Assembly: GCF_012847295.1 (NCBI RefSeq) | Contig: NZ_JABBDY010000001.1 | Span: 868,001 to 932,000 of the forward strand | Direction of reading: 5' to 3' | DNA: 64,000 nucleotides | Origin: Microbacterium sp. MF43 | GTDB lineage: Bacteria; Actinomycetota; Actinomycetes; Actinomycetales; Microbacteriaceae | Shown: piece by piece, positions 42,726 to 51,408 of the stretch | How the letters are laid out: the number at the start of each line of letters is the position of its first letter | Position numbering within the stretch: position 1 is the first letter of the stretch | Position numbers and translations under genes: made by a program | The notes under the pieces: generated by a model | What the model saw: only the letters and a program-made list of their open reading frames with translations | Database searches by the model: none | What the model was told of the DNA's origin: nothing

Positions 42726-42967
42726 CACGCACTCTCCGCGGCGGAGGGGTCGACGGCTGAGCGTGCCGCGTCGAGGCGGCGCTTGGCGCCGAGAAGCCAC
42801 TCGTCGCAGCGAGCGGCGAGGGCCTCGCCACGCTCCCACAGCGCGAGGGAGTGCTCGAGCGTCGGGGCTCCCTGCTCGAGTTCGGCGACGACGCGCACGA
42901 GCTCGTCCCGTGCCTGCTCGAAGGAGAGGGACGCGACGTCGGGCGCGGCTCCGCTCGATTCGGTCAT
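42725..42967 (-). CDS. xseB: Exodeoxyribonuclease VII small subunit
   Basis: The 80-residue helical protein is the small subunit of exonuclease VII. Its core reads [20 protein letters not shown], then [20 protein letters not shown], the usual two-helix hairpin. Length is typical. It starts nine bases after xseA stops and overlaps the next start by one base. XseB stabilises the large subunit, which degrades single-stranded DNA from both ends. Confidence 0.95.
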   Translation of the reverse strand: MTESSGAAPDVASLSFEQARDELVRVVAELEQGAPTLEHSLALWERGEALAARCDEWLLGAKRRLDAARSAVDPSAAESA

Positions 42968-42976
42968 GCTCCCATC

Positions 42977-44302
42977 CTAGTTCGGCTCCGGAGTGCCCTC
43001 CGCGGGCGCGGACCCGGTCGGGGGTGCGGCCGTCTCGGGGATCTCCCCCTCGGATCGGGCGGCGAACGAGCCCCGTCCGACGGACACGACGACCGGGGTC
43101 GACGCCGGCGCCTGCGCGGCATCGCGGACGATCACGCCGTCGGTCAGGTGCGCGATCGCGTACCCGCGGGCGAGGGTCGACGCGGGGGAGAGCGCCCTCA
43201 GGGTGGCTCGCAGCTCGGCGGCGCGCTGCGTCTGCGTGTCCACGACGCGGTCGACCCGTGAGCGCCCCCGCCCGACGAGGAGTTCGATCTCCTGTGCGCG
43301 GTGGGCGATCATCGTCTCGGGGGCGCGCAGTGCCGGGCGCGAGCGGAGCTGGTCCAGCTGCGCGATGTCGTGGCTGACGCGCTGCGTGAGGCGCGAGGTC
43401 AGCCGGGACCGCAGCTGTGCGACGAGGGCGCGCTGCTCCGCGACATCCGGAACCACGCGCTTGGCGGCGTCGGTCGGGGTCGACGCGCGCAGGTCGGCGA
43501 CGTCGTCGAGGAGCGGGTGGTCGTTCTCATGGCCGATCGCGCTGACGACAGGGGTGGATGCCGCCGCCACCGCCCTCACGAGCCGCTCGTCGCTGAAGCC
43601 GAGGAGCGTCTGCGGGTCACCGCCGCCACGGGCGATGATGATCACGTCGACGTCAGGGGCGGCGTCGAGCGCCTTGAGGGCGGCGATCGTCTCGGGCACG
43701 CACCGCTCGCCCTGCACGGCGGCGTACTTCGTGCGGAAGCGAACCTGGGGCCAGCGCAGCTCGGCGTTGCGGTGGACGTCCTTCTCGGCGTCGGAGTTCT
43801 CGCCAGTGATCAGGCCGATCGTGTGGGGCAGGAACGGCAGGCGCTTCTTGCGGGCCGGGTCGAACAGCCCCTCGGCGCGCAGCTGGGTGCGCAGGCGCTC
43901 GAGCCGCTCGAGCTGATCGCCGAGGCCGACATGGCGCATCGCCGAGACGCCGAAGCTGAAGTCGCCGGTCTTGACGAAGAAGTCGGCCTTGACGCACGCG
44001 ACGACGTGGTCGCCGACCTTGAGGTCAGCCGGCAGCCGCTCGCGTGTCGAGGACCAGATGCGGAAGGCGATCGTCGCGTCGGTCACATTGTCTTTCAGAC
44101 GGCCGAAGACGTTGCCGCCGCGCTGGTTCCACGACGTGATCTCGCCCTCGACCCACACCGAGCCCCAGGTCTGGATGAACCCGCGAATGGTCTCGTTCAG
44201 GCGCGACACCGAGGTGGGAGCCTGCGGTGTGGAGTCCTTGGGCCGCACCGAATCCGCGGGCGGGGCCTGGCCGGGGATCTGCTCCGGCTGGAAGGTCGTC
44301 AT
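42977..44302 (-). CDS. xseA: Exodeoxyribonuclease VII large subunit
   Basis: The 441-residue catalytic subunit degrades single-stranded DNA. An N-terminal OB fold (about residues 35-120, with VWVEGEITSWNQRGGNVFGRLKD in two halves, VWVEGEITSW and GNVFGRLKD) is followed by the nuclease domain with TGENSDAEKDVHRNAELRWP, IIIARGGGDPQTLLGFSDE and SAIGHENDHPLLDDVADLRA, then a long coiled coil. ATG 44302 is four bases after the ribosome site GAGAGGA. It heads a minus-strand unit of seven genes and is divergent from ispH. Confidence 0.96.
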   Translation of the reverse strand: MTTFQPEQIPGQAPPADSVRPKDSTPQAPTSVSRLNETIRGFIQTWGSVWVEGEITSWNQRGGNVFGRLKDNVTDATIAFRIWSSTRERLPADLKVGDHVVACVKADFFVKTGDFSFGVSAMRHVGLGDQLERLERLRTQLRAEGLFDPARKKRLPFLPHTIGLITGENSDAEKDVHRNAELRWPQVRFRTKYAAVQGERCVPETIAALKALDAAPDVDVIIIARGGGDPQTLLGFSDERLVRAVAAASTPVVSAIGHENDHPLLDDVADLRASTPTDAAKRVVPDVAEQRALVAQLRSRLTSRLTQRVSHDIAQLDQLRSRPALRAPETMIAHRAQEIELLVGRGRSRVDRVVDTQTQRAAELRATLRALSPASTLARGYAIAHLTDGVIVRDAAQAPASTPVVVSVGRGSFAARSEGEIPETAAPPTGSAPAEGTPEPN

Positions 44303-44367
44303 GGATTCCTCTCGCGGCCGGGGTCTCGCTCGGCCGGCGCACAGGGCGCCGCCCGTAGAATCATGGG
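44303..44367. promoter_or_regulatory. xseA/ispH divergent promoter region
   Basis: TAGAAT on the plus strand at 44356-44361 lies six bases before the ispH GTG at 44368, a leaderless arrangement. On the minus strand the xseA gene has the conventional ribosome site GAGAGGA, and I could not identify its -10 box with confidence. Confidence 0.5.
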
Positions 44368-45444
44368 GTGAGCAGCAGCACCGTGGGGAACAGACCTGTG
44401 AGCATGCCCGTTCCGCGCGTCCCGCGTCGGCGCGAACGCCTCCAGGATATCCCGGCCCAGGGACAGAAGCGGGTCCTGCTCGCCTCGCCGCGCGGCTACT
44501 GCGCGGGCGTCGACCGCGCCGTCATCGCCGTCGAGAAGGCGCTCGAGCGGTACGGCGCGCCCGTGTACGTGCGCAAGCAGATCGTCCACAACATCCACGT
44601 CGTGACCGAGCTGGAGGCCAAGGGAGCGATCTTCGTCGAAGAGGTCGACGAGGTGCCCGAAGGCGCGCACGTCGTGTTCAGCGCCCACGGCGTGTCGCCT
44701 GCAGTGGTCAGCGCGGCATCCGATCGGCGCCTCCGCGCCATCGACGCGACGTGCCCCCTCGTCACCAAGGTGCACCGCGAGGCCGTGCGGTTCGCCCGCG
44801 ACGACTTCGAGATCCTGCTGATCGGCCACATCGGGCACGAAGAGGTCGAGGGCACCGCCGGCGAAGCACCCGATCACGTCACGATCGTGAACTCGCCCGA
44901 CGAGGCCGACACCATCGAGGTGCGCGACCCGTCGAAGGTCGTGTGGCTGTCGCAGACCACCCTCTCGGTCGACGAGACGATGGAGACCGTGCGCCGCCTG
45001 CGCACCCGGTTCCCTCACCTGCAGGATCCTCCCTCCGACGACATCTGCTACGCGACGCAGAACCGTCAGGTCGCGATCAAGAAGGTCGCCAAGGACGCCG
45101 ACCTCGTGATCGTCGTCGGGTCGGCGAACTCGTCCAACAGCGTGCGGCTGGTCGAGGTCGCCCTCGAGTACGGCGCGAAGGCGGCCTACCGCGTGGACTA
45201 CGCCGACGAGATCGAACAGGCGTGGCTCGAGGGCGTCGAGACCGTCGGCGTGACCAGCGGCGCCTCGGTGCCGGAGGTTCTCGTGCAGGAAGTGCTCGCC
45301 GACCTCGCCGGAGCCGGCTATCGCGATGTCGAAGAGGTGCGCACCGCCGAGGAGGACCTGCAGTTCTCGCTGCCCAAGGAGCTGCGCACCGACGGTGCAG
45401 GCAAGCGCGACGCGCGGGCACTCGGCGGCCGGAGCCGCGCGTGA
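44368..45444 (+). CDS. ispH: 4-Hydroxy-3-methylbut-2-enyl diphosphate reductase
   Basis: The 358-residue iron-sulfur enzyme makes IPP and DMAPP in the last MEP-pathway step, feeding the prenyltransferase encoded at 33 kb. The cluster cysteines are in [30 protein letters not shown] and [25 protein letters not shown] holds a conserved His, and [15 protein letters not shown] binds the diphosphate. GTG 44368 follows TAGAAT by six bases; ATG 44403 is a weaker alternative. The stop overlaps the next gene (GTGA). Confidence 0.96.
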   Translation: MSSSTVGNRPVSMPVPRVPRRRERLQDIPAQGQKRVLLASPRGYCAGVDRAVIAVEKALERYGAPVYVRKQIVHNIHVVTELEAKGAIFVEEVDEVPEGAHVVFSAHGVSPAVVSAASDRRLRAIDATCPLVTKVHREAVRFARDDFEILLIGHIGHEEVEGTAGEAPDHVTIVNSPDEADTIEVRDPSKVVWLSQTTLSVDETMETVRRLRTRFPHLQDPPSDDICYATQNRQVAIKKVAKDADLVIVVGSANSSNSVRLVEVALEYGAKAAYRVDYADEIEQAWLEGVETVGVTSGASVPEVLVQEVLADLAGAGYRDVEEVRTAEEDLQFSLPKELRTDGAGKRDARALGGRSRA

Positions 45445-46001
45445 GCGAGCCCGGCGCCGAGTCCCGCCCCCGCCCCCAGTACGGCGAGTACGCCACGCCC
45501 GAGGAGCAGCGCGCGCGCATCAAGCAGCCCGACGCGGCGCTCCTCTACGAGCCCGCGCCGGTCGTCGAGACGTCCGCCGTCGTGGAGCCCGCGCCGGCGC
45601 CCGCGGCGGAGGCGCCCGCCGAGGCGCGGTCCCGGCCGGTGGATCGCATCGTGACCTTCGCGCTCCTGGCCTACGGGCTGGTGAACGTGATCTCGTCGTT
45701 TCCGGCCCTGGTCGACTTCGCCGCGTACGCCGACACGATGTTCGGCCTGCTCGGGGTCGACGCCGAGCTGAGCGACCCCGCGGCAGGAAAGCCGTGGGGG
45801 GTCGCCGCGGCCCTCGTTCTGGCGGTCGGCTGGATCATCACCGCGGCATTCTCCTGGCTGCGCCTGCGCCGCGGACGCATCTCGTGGTGGATCCCGCTCG
45901 CGGGCGGAGTCGTGTTCACGTTCATCGCGGCGGCGCTCATGCTGGTGCCGATCATGAACGACCCCGCGGTGTGGGAAGCGCTCGTCGGCAGCGTCCGCTG
46001 A
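45441..46001 (+). CDS. Four-helix membrane protein of unknown function
   Basis: The 186-residue protein has a long Pro/Ala/Glu-rich cytoplasmic start with [17 protein letters not shown], then about four helices: [58 protein letters not shown] and a short segment between. It resembles small actinobacterial membrane proteins (DUF6264-like by appearance), but I am not certain of the family. GTG 45441 overlaps the ispH stop, so the two are co-translated; a link to isoprenoid chemistry is possible but unproved. Confidence 0.7.
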   Translation: MSEPGAESRPRPQYGEYATPEEQRARIKQPDAALLYEPAPVVETSAVVEPAPAPAAEAPAEARSRPVDRIVTFALLAYGLVNVISSFPALVDFAAYADTMFGLLGVDAELSDPAAGKPWGVAAALVLAVGWIITAAFSWLRLRRGRISWWIPLAGGVVFTFIAAALMLVPIMNDPAVWEALVGSVR

Positions 46002-46100
46002 GCCGGCGCGCCGCGCACGCGCCATACTCGGGAACGAGGGTTCGCCGATTCGCATGAACCGGCGCAGGCCCCGCTTCGTGTCTCCTTCGGGAGGTGGAGG

Positions 46101-46607
46101 ATGGCCCGGGACGACGCCGCACGGCTCGCTGCGCTCTTCGACGCGCACGCCGGTCCGGTGTGGCGGTACGTCGTGCACCTCACCGGGGACCGCGCGGGGG
46201 CCGACGACGTCGTGCAGGAGACGCTGCTGCGCGCGTGGCGCACCCCGCGCATCCTCGAGCAGGATCCGGCGACGACGCGCTCTTGGATGTTCACCGTCGC
46301 GAGACACCTCGTCGTCGACGATGTGCGCAGCGCCCGGCGGCGCCGTGAGATCGGCGTCGCCGACGTCCCCGAGCGGGCGGCGGCGGACGCGACCGATGCA
46401 CTGTTCGAGGCGATCCTCATCGAAGAGGTGCTCGCCGCTCTCACCGCCGATCATCGCGCCGTCGTGATCCGTGCGTACTTCCGCGGGCTCACCGTGGCCG
46501 AGATGGCGTCGGAGCTCGAGATCCCCCCGGGCACGGTGAAGTCCCGTCTGCACTACGGCCTGCGCGCGCTGCGGCTCGCGCTCCAGGAGAAGGGGGTGAC
46601 CCGATGA
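46101..46607 (+). CDS. ECF-type RNA polymerase sigma factor
   Basis: The 168-residue sigma factor has region 2 (FDAHAGPVWRYVVHLTGDRA with DDVVQETLLRAWR, about residues 10-50) and region 4 (TVAEMASELEIPPGTVKSRL, about 128-150). It resembles the SigK-like group whose partner is a membrane anti-sigma factor. The ribosome site GGAGGTGGAGG at 46090-46100 directly precedes ATG 46101. Its last codons overlap the anti-sigma gene by four bases. CATACT at 46023-46028 could be a housekeeping -10 box. No clear copy of an ECF promoter could be confirmed. Confidence 0.9.
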   Translation: MARDDAARLAALFDAHAGPVWRYVVHLTGDRAGADDVVQETLLRAWRTPRILEQDPATTRSWMFTVARHLVVDDVRSARRRREIGVADVPERAAADATDALFEAILIEEVLAALTADHRAVVIRAYFRGLTVAEMASELEIPPGTVKSRLHYGLRALRLALQEKGVTR

Positions 46608-47329
46608 ATCCCGATCACGCCGCATACGCGGACTGGGACGCCGCCTACGTCCTCGGCGCGCTCAGCCCGTCGGATCGCCGTGCGTACGAAGAACACCTCC
46701 AGCGGTGCGAGCTCTGCCGTGCCGCGATCTCCGAGATCGCCCCGACGCTGGGGCTCATGGCGCGCGTGGCCCCGGAGCGAGCGGAGTCGATGCTCGCCTC
46801 CGGGCCGGACAGGAGCGCCGGTTCGCCAGAAGCAGGGGAGGGTCCGGATGCCTCGTCCCGTGCCCGCCTGGTCGAGCTCGGCGAACGGCGGGCTCGCCGC
46901 CGGCGGGCCTGGTGGATCGGGGGACTGAGTGCCGCGGCCGCGGTGGTCGTCGCCGTCGTGCTCACCGTGTCGGCCCTGCTCCCGGTCGGCGAGCCGGCCG
47001 AGGTCGTCGCCCTCGAACCGGTGATCGACGCGCCGATCACGGCCACCGTCGAGCTGGAGGAAGTCGCCTGGGGAACCCGCATCGACATGACCTGCACCTA
47101 CGGCGACACCGGCGGCGAGGAGGGCGAGGGCTGGCCGTATGCGCTGGTGATCGAGGCCGCCGATGGAACGGTGAGCGAGGTGTCGAGCTGGCAGGCGCTT
47201 CCAGGATCGACCGCGCGGCTGAGCGCCGGGACGGCCCTCTCGCCGGACGAGATCGCGGCCGTCGAGGTGCGTTCTGTCGGCTCAGGCGCCGTGCTGATGC
47301 GGGGCGAGGTGCGCGCAGACGGCGACTAG
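46604..47329 (+). CDS. Membrane anti-sigma factor with HxxxCxxC zinc motif
   Basis: The 241-residue protein holds the ECF sigma factor inactive at the membrane. An N-terminal zinc-binding anti-sigma domain has His31, Cys35 and Cys38 in EEHLQRCELC. A basic stretch RRARRRRAW precedes one membrane helix (about 101-122), then an outside domain like the C-terminal RskA part with TCTYGDTGGEEG. The ATG overlaps the sigma stop (ATGA), as usual for such pairs. The signal is unknown. A long terminator follows. Confidence 0.9.
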   Translation: MNPDHAAYADWDAAYVLGALSPSDRRAYEEHLQRCELCRAAISEIAPTLGLMARVAPERAESMLASGPDRSAGSPEAGEGPDASSRARLVELGERRARRRRAWWIGGLSAAAAVVVAVVLTVSALLPVGEPAEVVALEPVIDAPITATVELEEVAWGTRIDMTCTYGDTGGEEGEGWPYALVIEAADGTVSEVSSWQALPGSTARLSAGTALSPDEIAAVEVRSVGSGAVLMRGEVRADGD

Positions 47330-47334
47330 GAAGA

Positions 47335-47383
47335 CGGATGCCCCGGCACCCGTCCCCTCAGAGGGGCGGTGCCGGGGCATCCG
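47335..47383. terminator. Long nested hairpin between anti-sigma gene and fba
   Basis: A perfect 16-bp outer stem (CGGATGCCCCGGCACC at 47335-47350 with 47368-47383) encloses an inner 5-bp hairpin CCCCT/AGGGG (47354-47358 and 47362-47366). It separates convergent genes and probably ends both. The outer stem carries the GGATGCC/GGCATCC pair seen in other terminators. Confidence 0.75.
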
Positions 47384-47413
47384 GAGTCCTGATCGCTCAG
47401 GCGCGGGGCGATG

Positions 47414-48445
47414 TCAGGCCGCGAGGCTCTTGCCGTGCGAGCCGAGCTGCTGCGTCGCCTCGACCACGCGCGCGGCCATCGCCGACTCGGCGACCTTGCC
47501 CCAGGCGCGGGGGTCGTAGGCCTTCTTGTTGCCCACCTCGCCGTCGACCTTGAGCACGCCGTCGTAGTTCTGGAACATGAAACCTGCGATCGAGCGCGTG
47601 AACGCGTACTGGGTGTCCGTGTCGATGTTCATCTTGACGACGCCGTTGGCGACCGCGAGGGCGATCTCCTCGTCGGTCGAGCCGCTGCCGCCGTGGAAGA
47701 CGAGGTCGAGCGGCTTGGGGCCGGTGCCGAAGCGCGAGGCGATGCCCTCCTGGATCTCGCCGAGCAGCTCGGGGCGGAGCTTGACGTTGCCGGGCTTGTA
47801 GACGCCGTGCACGTTGCCGAAGGTGAGCGCCGAGATGTATCGGCCGTGCTCGCCCAGTCCGAGCGACTCGACGGCCTTGGTGACGTCGGCGACCGTCGTG
47901 TAGAGCGCCTCATTCGAGCCCTCGTGCTTGACGCCGTCCTCTTCGCCGCCGACGACGCCGATCTCGACCTCGAGGATCGCGTTGATGTTCTTCATGCGCG
48001 GGAGGAGGTCCTTGGCGATCTGGATGTTCTCGTCGAGGGGGACCGCCGAGCCGTCCCACATGTGGGATTGGAAGATCGGGTTGCGGCCGGCCTTGACCTC
48101 TTCCTCCGACGCCTCGATGAGGGGGAGCACGAAGCCCGGGAGGGCGTCCTTCGGGCAGTGGTCGGTGTGCAGGGCCACGGTGATCGGGTAGTTCTTGGCG
48201 ACCTCGGTGGCGAACTTCGCGAACGCGAGTGCACCGGCGGCGCGCGCCTTGACGGTGTGGCCGGCGAAGTAGTCGGCGCCGCCGGTCGTGACCTGGAGGA
48301 TGCCGTCGGAACCGGCCTCCGTCAGGCCCTGCAGGACGGCGTTGATGGTCTGCGAGCTCGAGACGTTGATGGCGGGATACGCGAAGCCACCGGCCTTCGC
48401 GCGGTCCAGCATGTCGGCGTACTGCTCCGGGGTGGCGACGGGCAT
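47414..48445 (-). CDS. fba: Class II fructose-bisphosphate aldolase
   Basis: The 343-residue zinc enzyme splits fructose 1,6-bisphosphate in glycolysis. Motifs are AYPAINVSSSQTINAVLQG, the metal ligand HTDHC, the signature LPLIEASEEEVKAG and FQSHMWDGSA, the zinc-ligand glutamate in ILEVEIGVVGGEEDG, FGNVHGVYKPG and the phosphate loop LVFHGGSGSTDEE. I start at ATG 48445, preceded by AAGGAG on the minus strand; the longer open frame behind it lies antisense to glpX and is not part of the gene. It is divergent from glpX, the gluconeogenic counterpart. Confidence 0.97.
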   Translation of the reverse strand: MPVATPEQYADMLDRAKAGGFAYPAINVSSSQTINAVLQGLTEAGSDGILQVTTGGADYFAGHTVKARAAGALAFAKFATEVAKNYPITVALHTDHCPKDALPGFVLPLIEASEEEVKAGRNPIFQSHMWDGSAVPLDENIQIAKDLLPRMKNINAILEVEIGVVGGEEDGVKHEGSNEALYTTVADVTKAVESLGLGEHGRYISALTFGNVHGVYKPGNVKLRPELLGEIQEGIASRFGTGPKPLDLVFHGGSGSTDEEIALAVANGVVKMNIDTDTQYAFTRSIAGFMFQNYDGVLKVDGEVGNKKAYDPRAWGKVAESAMAARVVEATQQLGSHGKSLAA

Positions 48446-48634
48446 GGGTGCTCCTTGGTCGTGAGGGGGCTTCACCACGACTCTAGCGAAGGGGGCATCA
48501 GCCGACAGGACGCGCCATCGCCGAACGGCCCCGGTTGCACTCCGATCTGCTCCTCGCGAAAGAATCGGCGTTCCTTCACTCGATCCGCGCGCAAATCGGA
48601 CGATTCCGGAGACGAGGATGGTTAGCCTGGCGTC
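48446..48634. promoter_or_regulatory. fba/glpX divergent promoter region
   Basis: This 189-base region separates glycolytic fba and gluconeogenic glpX. On the minus strand TAGAGT (48480-48485) is the likely fba -10 box, leaving a leader of about 28 nt with AAGGAG. On the plus strand TAGCCT (48623-48628) is six bases from the glpX ATG, a leaderless layout. The middle is unusually AT-rich for this genome around 48560-48600 (GCGAAAGAATCGG and CAAATCGGACG), which could hold an operator, but I see no strong inverted repeat. Confidence 0.5.
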
Positions 48635-49624
48635 ATGGTGAGTCTGACCGCTGACATGAGCCCCCTCCACCCCGACCGCAACCTCGCACTCGAGCTGGTG
48701 CGCGCGACCGAGGCGGCCGCGATCCGCGCCGTGCCGTTCATCGGCCGGGGAGCGAAGGAGGAGGCCGACGGTGCGGCCGTCGACGCGATGCGCGCGTTCT
48801 TCACCACGGTCAACTTCGACGGCACGATCGTCATCGGAGAGGGCGAGAAGGACGAGGCCCCCATGCTCTTCAACGGCGAGCGGGTCGGCAGCGGCCGCGG
48901 CCCGCGGTGCGACGTCGCCGTGGACCCGATCGACGGCACATCGCTCACCGCCGCGGGCCGCAACAATGCGCTGTCGGTGATCGCGGTCTCGGACCACGGG
49001 ACGATGCTCGACGCTTCGAGCGTCTTCTACATGGACAAGCTCGTCACCGGCCCGGCCGGAGTGGGCGTGGTCGACATCCGCCTGCCGATCGGCGAGAACA
49101 TCCGCCTCCTGTCGAAGGCGCTCGGAAAGCCGGTCGATGAGATCGTGGTGTCGGTGCTGCACCGTCCGCGGCACGAGGAGCTCATCGACGAGATCCGTGC
49201 GGCCGGGGCAGGGACGCGACTGATGAGCGACGGCGACGTCGCCGGTGGGATCAACGCCGCGCGGCACAACGCGCGCACCGACATGTGCGTCGGCATCGGC
49301 GGCAGCCCCGAGGGGATCGTGACGGCCTGCGCGATCAAGGCTCTCGGCGGCCACATCCAGGGCCGCCTGTGGCCGCGCGACGACGACGAGAAGCAGAAGG
49401 GCATCGACGCCGGGCTGAAGCTCGACGACCACGTGTACGAGGCCGATGACCTGGTGAAGGGCAGCAACACGATCTTCGTCGCGACCGGTGTCACCGACGG
49501 CCAGCTCGTGGCCGGCGTGCGTCGCGAAGGCGGCTACATCTACACGGAGAGCGTGGTCCTGCGCGGCGCCTCGGGCACGCTTCGTCGCATCTCCTCCGAG
49601 CACCTGACGTCGAAGTGGCTCTGA
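48635..49624 (+). CDS. glpX: Class II fructose-1,6-bisphosphatase
   Basis: The 329-residue enzyme removes the 1-phosphate from fructose 1,6-bisphosphate in gluconeogenesis. Family blocks include NLALELVRATEAAAIRAVPF, the metal site IVIGEGEKDEAPML, AVDPIDGTSLTA with the catalytic DPIDGT, SVLHRPRHEELIDEIR and GIGGSPEGIVTACAIKALGG. Length fits GlpX. ATG 48635 follows TAGCCT by six bases. Its neighbour fba catalyses the opposing arm of the same pathway, and the two share one regulatory region. Confidence 0.97.
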   Translation: MVSLTADMSPLHPDRNLALELVRATEAAAIRAVPFIGRGAKEEADGAAVDAMRAFFTTVNFDGTIVIGEGEKDEAPMLFNGERVGSGRGPRCDVAVDPIDGTSLTAAGRNNALSVIAVSDHGTMLDASSVFYMDKLVTGPAGVGVVDIRLPIGENIRLLSKALGKPVDEIVVSVLHRPRHEELIDEIRAAGAGTRLMSDGDVAGGINAARHNARTDMCVGIGGSPEGIVTACAIKALGGHIQGRLWPRDDDEKQKGIDAGLKLDDHVYEADDLVKGSNTIFVATGVTDGQLVAGVRREGGYIYTESVVLRGASGTLRRISSEHLTSKWL

Positions 49625-49639
49625 CCCGCCATCTCTGAG

Positions 49640-49665
49640 CACGCGGGGCTGGTGTGGCCCGTGTG
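49640..49665 (+). terminator. Possible glpX terminator
   Basis: CACGCGGG at 49640-49647 can pair with CCCGTGTG at 49658-49665 (one G-T pair) around a 10-nt loop, 15 bases after the glpX stop. The stem is moderate and no T-run follows, so this is a weak call. Confidence 0.35.
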
Positions 49666-49771
49666 ACGCGGGTGGTCGTTGTGATCGTGTCGTGACTTCA
49701 GCGCGGCCGATGTCTGGCAGAATCGATGCGGTCGACGACGACGCACGTGTTTCCGATGCGAGGGAGTCTCA

Positions 49772-49981
49772 ATGTCCGGACAGGTGGGCGGATCGTCGCC
49801 CCAGACCGGTGCGCACGCGGTCGTGGCCAACGCCGTCGACCCGGCGCGTCGTCCCGACGTGCTCCTGCGGGTGCGCCGCGACGAGGGCCACGAGATCAGC
49901 GCGTGGTGGATGATCGGCGCCTTCCTGGGCGTCTCCGCTCTCGTGATCGGCCTGCTCAGCTTCGTTCCGGGCGGCGCGTGA
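49772..49981 (+). CDS. 69-residue single-pass membrane protein
   Basis: This small protein has a cytoplasmic N-terminal half of about 40 residues with VDPARRPDVLLRVRRDEGHE and one C-terminal membrane helix (ISAWWMIGAFLGVSALVIGL). The ribosome site AGGGAG at 49761-49766 is five bases before ATG 49772, and CAGAAT at 49718-49723 may be its -10 box. It converges with rmuC and overlaps that gene's end by 26 bases. No family recognised. Confidence 0.6.
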   Translation: MSGQVGGSSPQTGAHAVVANAVDPARRPDVLLRVRRDEGHEISAWWMIGAFLGVSALVIGLLSFVPGGA

Positions 49982-51329
49982 GCGACTGAGCCGGCTCCTC
50001 ATCCGCCGAAGGAGTCAGCCGCTCGCGCAGTTCGCCCAGATCGGCGGAAGCCGCGGGGTCTTCGACGACGCGTCCTGACGCCGCACGCGGCTCGTCGAGT
50101 GCGAGCGTCGCGTCGAGCAGTTCCGGCGCGGTGAGCCGACGCGGCGCCTTCTCGATGGTGGCGGGCCCGGCGACGGCGTCGAGCTTGGTCGCATCGATTC
50201 CCGGGAACTTGCGCGCGGTCACCAGGACGCGCGACTCGAGCGAACCGGCGAAGCGGTTGTAACTGTCGACGGTGCGCTCGATCGCGCGGCGCAGGTCGTC
50301 GGCGTGCCCGGCGAGCGAGCCGAGCCGCTCGTACAGCTGGTTGCCGAGGTCGAACAGCGTGCGCGCTTCGGCCGAGACATCCTGCTGCGTCCACGTGTAC
50401 GCCACGGTCTTGAGCACGGCCCAGAGATTGACGGGTGACGCGAGGGCGACCCGCTTGCCGAAGGCGTGGTCGAGCAGCGCCGGGTCTTCCTCGAGGGCTG
50501 CCGCGAGAAGAGACTCGCTGGGCACGAAGCACACCACGAATTCGGGGCTGGACGACAGGCCCGACCAGTAGGCCTTCTTCGCGAGGGCGTCGATGTGCGC
50601 GCGGACGGCCTTGACGTGCTTGTCGAGGAGGGTGCGCCGGCGGGAGGCATCCGCGCCTTGCGCCGTGAACGGGATCGCGCTCGCCTCGAGGTACGCGTCG
50701 AGCGGGACCTTCGCATCGACCGCGATCGCCTTGTCGCCGGGGAGGCGGATCACCATGTCGGGACGCCCGGCGCCGGCGTCGGAGGTGATCGACGCCTGCA
50801 GGTCGAAGTCGACGTAGCGCGTGAGTCCGGCGGCTTCGACGACGCGGCGGAGCTGCGTCTCGCCCCACACGCCCCGTGTCGAGCCGGAGCGCAGTGCGCT
50901 CGCGAGAGACTCCGTCGTGGCGCGCAGCGCCTCATCGGACTCATGCGCCCGGCGCAGCTGCTCGGCCAGCGTTCCGAACTGGGTGTGGCGGTCGCGCTCG
51001 AGCTCGCCCACCTTCGCCTGCATGGCGGTCAGGGTCTCGTGCACCGGTGCCAGGGCGCGCAGCACGGACTGCTCGCGCCGCTCGCGCTCTTCGCGCGACG
51101 CCTGGTCGTGGCGCGCCTGCGCGGCCAGCTCGCGGTAGAGCACCTGCTGATGGTCGAGCTGCGCCTGAACGCCCTGCCGCGCGGCTTCGGCGCCGGCGAG
51201 GCGCGCGCGGAGGTCGGCGTGCTCGCCGGCGGCGCGAGCGGCGGCGCGCGCGAGCCCGGCGGTCCAGCCGGCCAGTGCGCCGAGCAGCAGTGTCGCCACG
51301 GCGATCATCGAGACGAGCAGTGCGTCCAT
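49956..51329 (-). CDS. rmuC: RmuC family DNA recombination protein
   Basis: The 457-residue protein has an N-terminal membrane helix (about residues 5-25), a long Ala/Arg/Glu-rich coiled coil (about 30-140), and the conserved RmuC nuclease-like domain. That domain includes RGVWGETQLRRVVEAAGL, PDMVIRLPGDKAIAVDAKVPL, PEFVVCFVPSESLLAAALEEDP and VALASPVNLWAVLKTVAY. RmuC limits recombination at inverted repeats in E. coli. The start at ATG 51329 places the membrane helix first; the extra 65 residues in the longest frame look non-coding. It overlaps the small membrane gene in convergence. Confidence 0.9.
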   Translation of the reverse strand: MDALLVSMIAVATLLLGALAGWTAGLARAAARAAGEHADLRARLAGAEAARQGVQAQLDHQQVLYRELAAQARHDQASREERERREQSVLRALAPVHETLTAMQAKVGELERDRHTQFGTLAEQLRRAHESDEALRATTESLASALRSGSTRGVWGETQLRRVVEAAGLTRYVDFDLQASITSDAGAGRPDMVIRLPGDKAIAVDAKVPLDAYLEASAIPFTAQGADASRRRTLLDKHVKAVRAHIDALAKKAYWSGLSSSPEFVVCFVPSESLLAAALEEDPALLDHAFGKRVALASPVNLWAVLKTVAYTWTQQDVSAEARTLFDLGNQLYERLGSLAGHADDLRRAIERTVDSYNRFAGSLESRVLVTARKFPGIDATKLDAVAGPATIEKAPRRLTAPELLDATLALDEPRAASGRVVEDPAASADLGELRERLTPSADEEPAQSLTRRPERS

Positions 51330-51408
51330 GCCCTCATGGTGGGGGATGCCCCCGACATCGGCGGCACGGCGGGCCGGGGCATCCGCCATCCCGCGCAGCG
51401 GGGGATGC

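Noticed and set aside
48446-49642. N-terminal extension of fba through the glpX region
   Set aside because: The conserved aldolase begins at ATG 48445 with a good ribosome site; the extension is antisense to glpX.
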